Below, in pieces: positions 1 through 5,238 of a stretch of 6,557 nt of DNA (position 1 is its first letter; each line of letters starts with the position of its first letter). The notes beneath the pieces were generated by a model, which had not been told where the DNA came from, did no database searches, and saw only the letters and a list, made by a program, of their open reading frames with translations. The position numbers and the translations under genes were made by a program. This DNA comes from an uncultured Oscillospiraceae bacterium (lineage in GTDB: Bacteria > Bacillota > Clostridia > Oscillospirales > Oscillospiraceae), in the NCBI GenBank assembly GCA_934659415.1, contig CAKUHW010000060.1:1-6557 (forward strand). Reading direction: 5' to 3'.

Positions 1-1
1 G

Positions 2-595
2 GAGAGCACCATTCTTGTCATCGGCTATGAGCGGGAGAAAGTGCGCGCCGCCTTCCCGGACTACCCCTTTGCCGTGCAGGAGACCTTAAACGGCACCGGC
101 GGCGCCGTCCAGTACGCCGCCCCCCTGCTGAACGACCCCGACGGCCATGTGCTGGTCTGCTGCGGGGACGTGCCCCTGATGGGCCGGGAGACCTATCTCT
201 CCCTGCTGCGCACCCACCTGACCTCCGGCAGCGACTGCACCCTGCTCTCCGCCCGGCTGGAGGAGGGCGGCAGCTACGGCCGGATCCTGCGGGACACCTC
301 CGGCGCGTTCCTGCGCATCGTAGAGGCGCGGGACTGCACCCCGGCGCAGGCCGCGGTCACCGAGGTGAACACCGGGACCTATGTGTTTCGGGTCTCCGCG
401 CTGCTGGCCGTGCTGGACCGGCTCTCCGACAGCAACGCCCAGGGGGAGCTCTACCTCACCGATGTGCCCGCCCTCATTCTGGCCCGGGGCGGCCGGGTCA
501 GCCTGTGCGACACCTGCGCCCCCGAGGAGATGCTGGGGGTCAATACCCCGGAGCAGCTGCGCCAGGTGGAGGCGCTGCTGGCCGCGCGGGGCTGA
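2..595 (+). CDS. GlmU-type nucleotidyltransferase (N-acetylglucosamine-1-phosphate uridylyltransferase domain), 5' end outside window
   Basis: The reading frame is open from the window edge, so the start lies upstream; 197 residues are visible, and by comparison with GlmU I estimate about 55 residues are missing, including the N-terminal nucleotide-binding loop. Seen motifs, all typical of the GlmU pyrophosphorylase domain: NGTGGA (nt 89-106), CGDVPLM with the catalytic-site Asp (nt 161-181), SYGRI (near 275-289), IVEARD, EVNTGTYVF (nt 362-388), NAQGELYLTD (nt 434-463) and GVNTPEQL near the end. The family joins UTP and GlcNAc-1-phosphate to give UDP-GlcNAc in the cytoplasm, feeding peptidoglycan synthesis. 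The protein stops right after the uridylyltransferase fold: the left-handed beta-helix acetyltransferase half of bifunctional GlmU is absent, and no such sequence follows the stop. It may be a stand-alone enzyme or a relative acting on another sugar phosphate; the family call is firm, the exact substrate is inferred. Confidence 0.88.
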   Translation, partial: ESTILVIGYEREKVRAAFPDYPFAVQETLNGTGGAVQYAAPLLNDPDGHVLVCCGDVPLMGRETYLSLLRTHLTSGSDCTLLSARLEEGGSYGRILRDTSGAFLRIVEARDCTPAQAAVTEVNTGTYVFRVSALLAVLDRLSDSNAQGELYLTDVPALILARGGRVSLCDTCAPEEMLGVNTPEQLRQVEALLAARG

Positions 596-603
596 AATTT
601 TTC

Positions 604-633
604 CTTACATTTCTGTCCTGTCTGTGGTATAAT
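604..633 (+). promoter_or_regulatory. Promoter upstream of the MATE gene (extended -10)
   Basis: A perfect TATAAT at 628-633 is preceded by TGTGG, giving the Gram-positive extended -10 form TRTGnTATAAT. A weaker -35, CTTACA (604-609), lies 18 bp upstream. Transcription would start near 640, leaving a leader of about 115 nt before the ATG at 757. The same 11 bases, TGTGGTATAAT, form the hpf promoter at 4031-4041. Confidence 0.65.
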
Positions 634-639
634 ACCTCA

Positions 640-756
640 CTGGTACGTGTGTGCGTGTCCATAGACGTAAATCCAGCTTGCCTGAAAAGCGCGTGGTCTA
701 TCGGGAAGTTCCCGGGGGCCGCACGCTGTGATTTTTCCGGAAGGAGCTGTGTATTT
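640..756 (+). promoter_or_regulatory. Structured 5' leader of the MATE gene, possible cis-regulatory RNA
   Basis: The leader can fold into a compact three-way junction. The outer stem is 653-658 with 721-726 (one G-U pair). A second helix is 661-666 with 696-701, with an inner hairpin 676-679/687-690. A third hairpin, 702-705/711-714, stacks directly on the second. An alternative pairing of 691-695 with 722-726 would exclude the outer stem. The ribosome binding site AAGGAG is at 741-746. I do not recognise a known riboswitch class; the helices are short, so this is only a candidate. Confidence 0.25.
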
Positions 757-1191
757 ATGTCAACCGAATCTGAAAACGCCGCCTATCTGGGGCAGGCGCC
801 CATCCGCAGGCTGCTGCCCAAATTTGCCGTGCCCTGCACCCTGTCCCTGCTGGTGGGGGCGCTGTACAACATCGTAGACCAGATCTTCATCGGCCAGTCC
901 GCCGCCGGGTATCTGGGCAATGCCGCCACCAATGTGGTCTACCCCTTCACTGTGATCGCCCTGGCCGTCTCTCTGCTCATCGGCGACGGCGCCGCCGCCC
1001 TGCTCTCCCTGTCCCTGGGGCGCGGCGACGCCGGCACCGACCGGCGGGCGGTGGGCAGCGCCCTGACGCTCAGCATCCTGTGCGGGCTGGTGCTGTGGGC
1101 CGCCCCCATTGCCGACGTGCTCGCCGCCGCCCTCACGGCCCTGCTCATCCGGCCCCTGCGCCGGGCCCACCGGAGCGGGCTGCAGAGGTGA
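757..1191 (+). CDS. Internally deleted MATE-family efflux transporter remnant, 144 aa
   Basis: The ATG at 757 follows AAGGAG (741-746) with 10 nt spacing and lies downstream of a good promoter. Residues 1 to about 110 match the start of clostridial MATE (multidrug and toxin extrusion) transporters: APIRRLLPKFAVPC, then ALYNIVDQIFIGQ, GYLGNAATNVVYPFTVIALA and LLIGDGAAALLSLSLGRG. MATE proteins are about 450 residues with 12 membrane helices. Here the frame jumps within residues 110-116 to WAAPIADVLAAALTALLIRPLRR, which resembles the very last helix and basic tail of the same family. About 300 middle residues therefore appear to be lost by an in-frame deletion, with the frame kept open. Such a product would hold only about four helices and is unlikely to transport by the MATE mechanism. 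It may be a silent remnant or, less likely, a small membrane protein. The family call is firm; the deletion is inferred from remembered family architecture. Confidence 0.75.
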   Translation: MSTESENAAYLGQAPIRRLLPKFAVPCTLSLLVGALYNIVDQIFIGQSAAGYLGNAATNVVYPFTVIALAVSLLIGDGAAALLSLSLGRGDAGTDRRAVGSALTLSILCGLVLWAAPIADVLAAALTALLIRPLRRAHRSGLQR

Positions 1192-1212
1192 CCGCCGCCC
1201 CATAAAAAACAC

Positions 1213-1250
1213 GCGGGAGAGACCTCAAACCGGTCTCTCCCGCTCCTTTT
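1213..1250. terminator. Bidirectional intrinsic terminator between convergent genes
   Basis: A perfect 12-bp stem, GCGGGAGAGACC (1213-1224) with GGTCTCTCCCGC (1232-1243), has a 7-nt loop. It is followed on the plus strand by TCCTTTT and on the minus strand, after two bases, by GTTTTTTATG (from AAAAAAC at 1204-1210). It lies between the plus-strand MATE stop (1191) and the minus-strand ATPase stop (1263), so it can end both transcripts. Confidence 0.85.
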
Positions 1251-1262
1251 ATTCGGTTTTGT

Positions 1263-3788
1263 TCACACGGCGCGCCGCTTCTTTTTCGGACCTCTGCGGC
1301 TCTCTCTGCTGAGAATCAGCCGGCTGATCCGCTCAAACAGGCTCTCGAACACCCAGATCACCGAGGGGGCCATGATGAGAAATACCACGATCACCAGAGC
1401 GGACTGAAAGTCCAGAGGCACCAGGTCAAAGAAGGAGCCGAAGAAGAGCACCGCCGCCAGCATCGCCGCGGTCATGGCCCCCAGCAGCGCCCAGCGCTTG
1501 CCGTCCAGGGGCCTGGACACATAGTAAAGCACCAGCAGCCCCACAAAGCCCATAAGCACTGTGGCCAGGGTGGAGAGGGTGGCCCGCTGGAAGGTAAAGG
1601 CCAGGGTAAACAGTTCAATGCCCACAATGAGCATGATATTCGTCAGCCCCCCCGGGAGCGCCCGGCGGAGCACATTGCGCATAAAGCTGCCCCGCACCAG
1701 CTCGTGGTTGGGCTCCAGCGCCAGCACAAAGGAGGGCACGCCGATGGTGAGGGCGCTGATGAGAGAGAGCTGGATGGGCACAAAGGGATAGGGAAACCCG
1801 GCAAACAGGGTGATGAGTGCCAGGAAGAAGGACATGATGTTTTTCACCAGGTACAGCGCCGCCGAGCGCTGGATGTTGTTGATGACCCGCCGCCCCTCCT
1901 CCACCACGTGGGGCAGGGCGGAAAAATCGGAGTTCAGCAGTACCAGCTCCGCCACCTGGCAGGCCGCCTCGGACCCGGAGGCCATGGCGATGCCGCAGTC
2001 TGCGTCCTTGAGGGCCAGCACGTCGTTCACGCCGTCCCCCGTCATAGCCACGGTATGTCCCTCCCGCTGAAGGGCCTTCACCAGCTTGCGCTTCTGGTCC
2101 GGGGTCACCCGGCCGAATACCGTGTAGTCCCGCACGGCCTGGGCATAATCCACGCCCTCCCGGAGGTATCCGGCGTCGATATAGCGCTCCGCCCCCGGTA
2201 TGCCCGCCTGCAGGGCCACGTTGGACACCGTCTCCGGGTTGTCGCCGGAGATGACCTTCACGCTGACCCCCTGCCGGGCAAAGTACTCAAAGGTCTCCTT
2301 TGCCTCCGGCCGGATGGGGTTGCACAGCACTGCCAGCGCCACCGGCTCCACCGCGCCCCCCAGGCCCGCCTGGGTGGGCGTGCCGGTACATCTGCCCAGC
2401 AGCAGCACCCGGCTGCCCGCCGCCTGATAGGGCTCCGCCGCCGGCTTCACCGCGGCATAGGCATCCCCCAGCACAAACTCCGGAGCGCCCACCACCCAGG
2501 CACCGTTACCGCCCTTGAAGGTCACCGCAGACCACTTGTTCGCGGAGCTGAAGGGGACCACCCCGGCAGCCTCCCAGCGGGTGGGGCAGTCAAAACGGGC
2601 AGCCATGGCCCGGGCCGTGTCGTTATCCGCGTCCATGCAGCGGTAGTAGGCGTTGAGGACCTCCTCCACCCGGGACTGGGGCCACCGCTCCTCGTCCAGG
2701 CACACCAGATCTGTCACCGACATATCCGGCAGCGTGACCGTGCCCGTCTTATCCACGCACAGCACATCCACCCGGGCCAGGGTCTCGATGGCGCTCATCT
2801 CATGCACCAAAGTCTTCTGCCTGGCCAGGCGCATGACCGACACCGCCAGGGCCACGCTGGTAAGCAGGTAGAGCCCCTCGGGGATCATGCCGATCAGGGC
2901 CGCCACCATGGAGGTGACCGCCGTGGAAAAGGACTCTCCCTGGGCCAGATACTCATTGCAGAACAGGGCCGCACCGATGGGGATCAGTGCAAAGCCGATG
3001 ACCTTGATGAGCCGGTCCAGACTTTTCATCATACCGGAGCGGGCCGCTCCCCGGTCCTCCTTGGCCTCCAGTGCCAGGCGGGAGGCATAGCTCTCCTCCC
3101 CCACCTGCTCCATTCTGGCCCGGCACTTACCGGAGATGACAAAACTGCCGGAGAGCAGCTGGTCTCCCGGGTTCTTGGTGATCGGATCCGCCTCGCCGGT
3201 GATGAGCGCCTCGTTCACCGTGACCTGACCGGTCAGCACCGGCCCGTCGGCGGGGATCTGGTCGCCCGCGCCCAGCTCGGCCACGTCCTCCCGCACCAGA
3301 TTGTGCAGCGCCACGGTGCCCAGGCGGCCGTCCCGCACCACCTTTACCCGGCCCTCGCTGAGCAGGCTCAGCTTCTCCAGCGTGGCGCGGGAGCGCACCT
3401 GCTGCACGATGCCGATGAGGGAATTGATCAGGGCGATGACCAGAAAGGCCATATCCTTGAAGCTTCCCGCCAAAATCAGCAGCACCGCCAGCACCACAAA
3501 CACCAGATTGAAGAAGGTGAGGGTGTTCTCCCGGATGATCTGCCCTGTGGTCTTGGTGTTGGAGGCGGCGGGCCGGTTGGTATACCCCGCAGCGGACAGC
3601 TGCGCCGCCTGATCCCCCGTAAGGCCGCGCTCCGCCCCCGGGCGAAACAGCGGCAGTTCGGGCCGCTCCGCCGTCTCCGGGGCCTGTACCGGGCCCCTTC
3701 CGCGCCTTTTCTCCCGGTCCGCGGCCTCCTTTGGCCGGGTCCGTTTCTCCTCCCGCTCCTCCGGCGGAAGCTGCTGCGCCTGCTGCAT
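1263..3788 (-). CDS. P-type cation-transporting ATPase, CtpE-like
   Basis: The 841-residue protein pumps a cation across the plasma membrane using ATP. In order it shows a charged N-terminal tail (about 1-45), GLTGDQAAQLSAAGYTN, a first helix pair, the actuator loop TGEAD (197-201), PEGL in the fourth helix (303-306), the phosphorylation site DKTGT with Asp346, the nucleotide-binding FSSANKWSAV/KGG segment (413-427), VISGDNPETV, the hinge MTGDGVND (582-589) and about six C-terminal helices with a lysine/arginine-rich tail. There is no CxxC metal-binding domain and no CPC motif, so it is not a heavy-metal P1B pump. The pattern matches the CtpE-like group; the mycobacterial member is linked to calcium uptake, but the ion here is unknown. 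The usual DPxR motif reads NPIR. The start is the ATG at 3788, with GGGGAGG 7 nt upstream; an ATG at 3794 sits too close to it, and a TTG at 3857 lies at the predicted transcription start. Confidence 0.9.
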   Translation of the reverse strand: MQQAQQLPPEEREEKRTRPKEAADREKRRGRGPVQAPETAERPELPLFRPGAERGLTGDQAAQLSAAGYTNRPAASNTKTTGQIIRENTLTFFNLVFVVLAVLLILAGSFKDMAFLVIALINSLIGIVQQVRSRATLEKLSLLSEGRVKVVRDGRLGTVALHNLVREDVAELGAGDQIPADGPVLTGQVTVNEALITGEADPITKNPGDQLLSGSFVISGKCRARMEQVGEESYASRLALEAKEDRGAARSGMMKSLDRLIKVIGFALIPIGAALFCNEYLAQGESFSTAVTSMVAALIGMIPEGLYLLTSVALAVSVMRLARQKTLVHEMSAIETLARVDVLCVDKTGTVTLPDMSVTDLVCLDEERWPQSRVEEVLNAYYRCMDADNDTARAMAARFDCPTRWEAAGVVPFSSANKWSAVTFKGGNGAWVVGAPEFVLGDAYAAVKPAAEPYQAAGSRVLLLGRCTGTPTQAGLGGAVEPVALAVLCNPIRPEAKETFEYFARQGVSVKVISGDNPETVSNVALQAGIPGAERYIDAGYLREGVDYAQAVRDYTVFGRVTPDQKRKLVKALQREGHTVAMTGDGVNDVLALKDADCGIAMASGSEAACQVAELVLLNSDFSALPHVVEEGRRVINNIQRSAALYLVKNIMSFFLALITLFAGFPYPFVPIQLSLISALTIGVPSFVLALEPNHELVRGSFMRNVLRRALPGGLTNIMLIVGIELFTLAFTFQRATLSTLATVLMGFVGLLVLYYVSRPLDGKRWALLGAMTAAMLAAVLFFGSFFDLVPLDFQSALVIVVFLIMAPSVIWVFESLFERISRLILSRESRRGPKKKRRAV

Positions 3789-3810
3789 GGTCATGCCTCC
3801 CCGCGGCGTC

Positions 3811-3837
3811 TCCGGCGGCGCGGGCTGCGCCGCCGGA
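3811..3837 (-). promoter_or_regulatory. GC-rich hairpin in the ATPase mRNA leader
   Basis: A perfect 11-bp inverted repeat (3811-3821 with 3827-3837; arm TCCGGCGGCGC) has a 5-nt loop. It lies in the predicted untranslated leader, about 10 nt before the GGGGAGG ribosome binding site. It has no U-run, so it is not a standard terminator; it could influence translation or mRNA stability. Confidence 0.45.
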
Positions 3838-3860
3838 AGCCGACATCGTTCGATCAATTG

Positions 3861-3889
3861 AGTATACCTCTTTTCCCGCCCAAGGTAAA
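3861..3889 (-). promoter_or_regulatory. Promoter of the P-type ATPase
   Basis: Read on the minus strand, TTTACC (3889-3884) and TATACT (3866-3861) are separated by exactly 17 bp, a good housekeeping sigma-factor match (4/6 and 5/6). Transcription would start near 3855, giving a leader of about 66 nt before the ATG at 3788. This argues against the alternative TTG start at 3857. Confidence 0.6.
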
Positions 3890-3986
3890 GGTAAAATCTT
3901 TAAAGCTTCTGTTAAGAATTCTCCCCATCGGCGCGCCCCGCCATACCCGGCGCGGATCGATGGATCTGGCCGGGCCGGTCTGTGAA

Positions 3987-4013
3987 AATTCTGTGAATTC
4001 TGTATAATTCTCT
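3987..4013 (+). repeat. Helically phased AATTCTGT repeats upstream of hpf
   Basis: AATTCTGT occurs at 3987-3994 and 3996-4003, and AATTCTCT at 4006-4013, with spacings of 9 and 10 bp, close to one DNA turn. GAATT (3995-3999) and AATTC (4006-4010) also form an inverted repeat. The repeats run up to and overlap the hpf -35 region, as would suit an operator or activator site; no regulator is visible in the window. Confidence 0.4.
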
Positions 4014-4041
4014 GGCATTTTTCTCCGTCTTGTGGTATAAT
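4012..4041 (+). promoter_or_regulatory. Promoter of hpf (extended -10)
   Basis: A perfect TATAAT (4036-4041) with upstream TGTGG gives an extended -10 element. CTGGCA (4012-4017) is a partial -35 with an 18-bp spacer. Transcription would start near 4048, leaving a leader of about 70 nt. A second TATAAT at 4003-4008 lacks a recognisable -35 and is less likely to be used. Confidence 0.65.
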
Positions 4042-4048
4042 GTCCACA

Positions 4049-4102
4049 GTGAGAGGAATGTGTGCTCTCACAATGAGACCGCCCCGGTCCGGTGCAGGGG
4101 CG
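4049..4102 (+). promoter_or_regulatory. Two hairpins in the hpf 5' leader
   Basis: The first, GTGAGAG (4049-4055) with CTCTCAC (4065-4071), lies at the predicted 5' end of the mRNA. The second, CGCCCC (4080-4085) with GGGGCG (4097-4102), ends exactly where the ribosome binding site AAAGGAG (4103-4109) begins. They could protect the message or tune ribosome access; this is inference from pairing alone. Confidence 0.4.
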
Positions 4103-4117
4103 AAAGGAGCTGAGCGT

Positions 4118-4657
4118 ATGAAGATTACATTCACGGAAAAAAAGGTCCATCTGCCCCAGAAGCTCCACGACTACGCGGAGAAAAAGGTCGGCAAGCTGGA
4201 GCGCTATTTCAAGACCGACTGCGAGGCAAACCTCGTCTTCAGCGTGGAAAAGGACCGGAACAAGGTTGAGCTCACCATCCGGTCCGGCGGCACGATCCTC
4301 CGGGTGGCGGAGAGCACCTCGGATATGTTCGCCTCGGTGGACGCGGCCGTCACCTCCATGGAGCGCCAGCTGCGCAAGCACAAGACCCGCCTGGAAAAGC
4401 GCCTGCGGCAGGATGCCTTTGAGCGCACCGTGGACGAGCCGTCCACCTTTGTCCCCGTGGAGGAGGAGACCGACGAGTTCCGGGTGGTGCGCACCAAGCG
4501 CTTCCCGCTGAAGCCCATGACCGTGGACGAGGCCATTTTGCAGATGGAGCTGCTGGAGCACACCTTCTTCGCCTTCAAGAACGAGGCGGACGGCGCCTTC
4601 TCCGTGGTCTACAAGCGCAACGACGGCGGCTACGGCCTCATTGAGGACGAGACCTGA
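4118..4657 (+). CDS. hpf: Ribosome hibernation promoting factor, long form
   Basis: The 179-residue protein starts at the ATG at 4118, 8 nt after AAAGGAG (4103-4109). Residues 1 to about 95 form the ribosome-binding S30AE/RaiA-like domain, beginning MKITFTEKKVHLPQKLHDYAEKK and ending in a basic helix with RQLRKHKTRLEKRLR. A variable acidic linker (about 96-120) is followed by the C-terminal dimerisation domain, with VVRTKRFPLKPMTVDEAI, the MELLEHTFFAF segment and VVYKRNDGGYGLIE. Length and two-domain layout match the long-form HPF of Firmicutes. In that family the N-terminal domain blocks the decoding region of the 30S subunit and the C-terminal domains pair to make inactive 100S ribosomes in stationary phase or starvation. 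It has its own promoter and structured leader and is followed by a palindrome, so it is probably transcribed alone. No key region is missing. Confidence 0.96.
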   Translation: MKITFTEKKVHLPQKLHDYAEKKVGKLERYFKTDCEANLVFSVEKDRNKVELTIRSGGTILRVAESTSDMFASVDAAVTSMERQLRKHKTRLEKRLRQDAFERTVDEPSTFVPVEEETDEFRVVRTKRFPLKPMTVDEAILQMELLEHTFFAFKNEADGAFSVVYKRNDGGYGLIEDET

Positions 4658-4679
4658 TACAAACAGTAATAGCACAGGG

Positions 4680-4710
4680 CCGTCAAAAAACTAAGGACGT
4701 TTTTTGACGG
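4680..4710. terminator. Inverted repeat after hpf, candidate terminator
   Basis: CCGTCAAAAAA (4680-4690) and TTTTTTGACGG (4700-4710) form a perfect 11-bp stem with a 9-nt loop, 22 nt after the hpf stop. The A and T runs lie inside the stem rather than after it, so it is not a textbook terminator; its position still suggests it ends hpf transcription. It could instead be one end of an old repeat element. Confidence 0.5.
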
Positions 4711-5158
4711 GTTAGTTGCAGTCCGCCACGCGCACGCAATGTCTCTTTAAGGACGTCGACATTTCGCACACTCGCGGCCTGAGAAGTGTTTTCTGCCACG
4801 CACATGTCGCGGCAGAAGAGGAAGCGTCCGAGCCGTGTCGTCGGCGCAAAGTCCGCTCTGCTCTGTTCCGGGCTGAAGTTCGCCCGAAACGCCGCCCGCT
4901 CCCTTGCGCCTCCTCTCCCCACGCGATCCGCTTCGCTGGGTTCGCGCGGGGACCCCAATAACGGGCTAAACCCGGAGCGGAGCCAAAAAGCGTGCAGGGC
5001 ACTGCACAGCAGAGCCAGCGCTTTTTGCGCAGTCGCAGGCGTTTAGAACCGCGTTGCGAACAGGCGAGGCGTGACAAACGGATCCCAAATTATTCGCCGC
5101 GAGTCGCGGCGAACTCTGCGAGGCTTTTTTGACAGCCTCGAACGGCCCCGGCCCACAT
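4711..5158. other. Hairpin-rich non-coding region between hpf and the insertion sequence
   Basis: I find no convincing gene in these 448 bp: the frames open on either strand give low-complexity or arginine-rich translations without family resemblance or good ribosome binding sites. There is a series of hairpins instead: TTCTGCC/GGCAGAA (4791-4817), CGGGC/GCCCG (4869-4886), a 13-position stem with two mismatches (4917-4951), CGGG/CCCG (4962-4974), CAAAAAGCG/CGCTTTTTG (4984-5027) enclosing GTGCAG/CTGCAC, TTCGCCGC/GCGGCGAA (5093-5113) and CGAGGC/GCCTCG (5119-5140). No promoter matching those elsewhere in the window was seen. It may be a structured RNA, a decayed repeat or a remnant of lost genes. 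Confidence 0.55.
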
Positions 5159-5192
5159 TGAACCGCCTCCCGTCAAGAGGACAGTGAAAAAA
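5159..5192 (+). repeat. Left terminal inverted repeat of the insertion sequence
   Basis: It begins TGAACCGCCTCCCG and ends GACAGTGAAAAAA. The inner 13 bases (5180-5192) match the reverse complement of the right repeat exactly (6423-6435), and the outer part matches with gaps (TGA, CTCCC, GAG). Confidence 0.8.
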
Positions 5193-5205
5193 TATAAAAT
5201 TTTTC

Positions 5206-5238
5206 CGGCCAGCAGCCAGCGGCTGCTGGCCGCTTTTT
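5206..5238 (+). terminator. Intrinsic terminator inside the left end of the insertion sequence
   Basis: A perfect 12-bp stem, CGGCCAGCAGCC (5206-5217) with GGCTGCTGGCCG (5221-5232), has a 3-nt loop and is followed on the plus strand by CTTTTT (5233-5238). It overlaps the transposase stop codon (TAA, 5239-5237 on the minus strand). It would stop plus-strand transcription entering from the hpf side before it runs antisense through the transposase. On the minus strand the stem is followed by GAAAAATTTT, a weaker stop signal. Confidence 0.75.

Larger units (their letters stand above)
3789..4117. other. Divergent intergenic region between the ATPase and hpf
   Basis: This 329-bp stretch separates the minus-strand ATPase start from the plus-strand hpf start and has no credible gene. 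Seen in it are an ATPase leader hairpin (3811-3837), the ATPase promoter (3861-3889), a GC-rich stretch without clear signals (3925-3980), phased AATTCTGT repeats (3987-4013), the hpf promoter (4012-4041) and two hpf leader hairpins (4049-4102). The middle is AT-rich compared with both genes. Confidence 0.8.

Noticed and set aside
760..1212. Minus-strand 150-codon frame opposite the MATE remnant
   Set aside because: Its Gly/Gln-rich translation is typical of antisense GC-rich code, and the plus strand shows clear MATE motifs.
1704..4007. Very long plus-strand open frame (767 codons) opposite the ATPase
   Set aside because: It is the antisense shadow of the ATPase gene; its His/Gln/Gly-rich translation matches no family, while the minus strand shows all P-type ATPase motifs.
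4049..4109. raiA-motif RNA associated with hpf
   Set aside because: The transcribed leader is only about 70 nt, too short for that RNA, and I cannot match its conserved features.
3127..4134. Minus-strand frame of 335 codons overlapping the ATPase N-terminus and the hpf leader
   Set aside because: It is another frame of the ATPase region with Ala/Gly/Arg-rich low-complexity translation, and it crosses the divergent promoters.
3854..4675. Minus-strand frame of 273 codons antisense to hpf
   Set aside because: It is a shadow of hpf, whose plus-strand product matches the family over its full length.
4683..5077. Short open frames on both strands in the region after hpf
   Set aside because: They have no family resemblance, no good ribosome binding site, and overlap many inverted repeats; GC-rich DNA gives such frames by chance.
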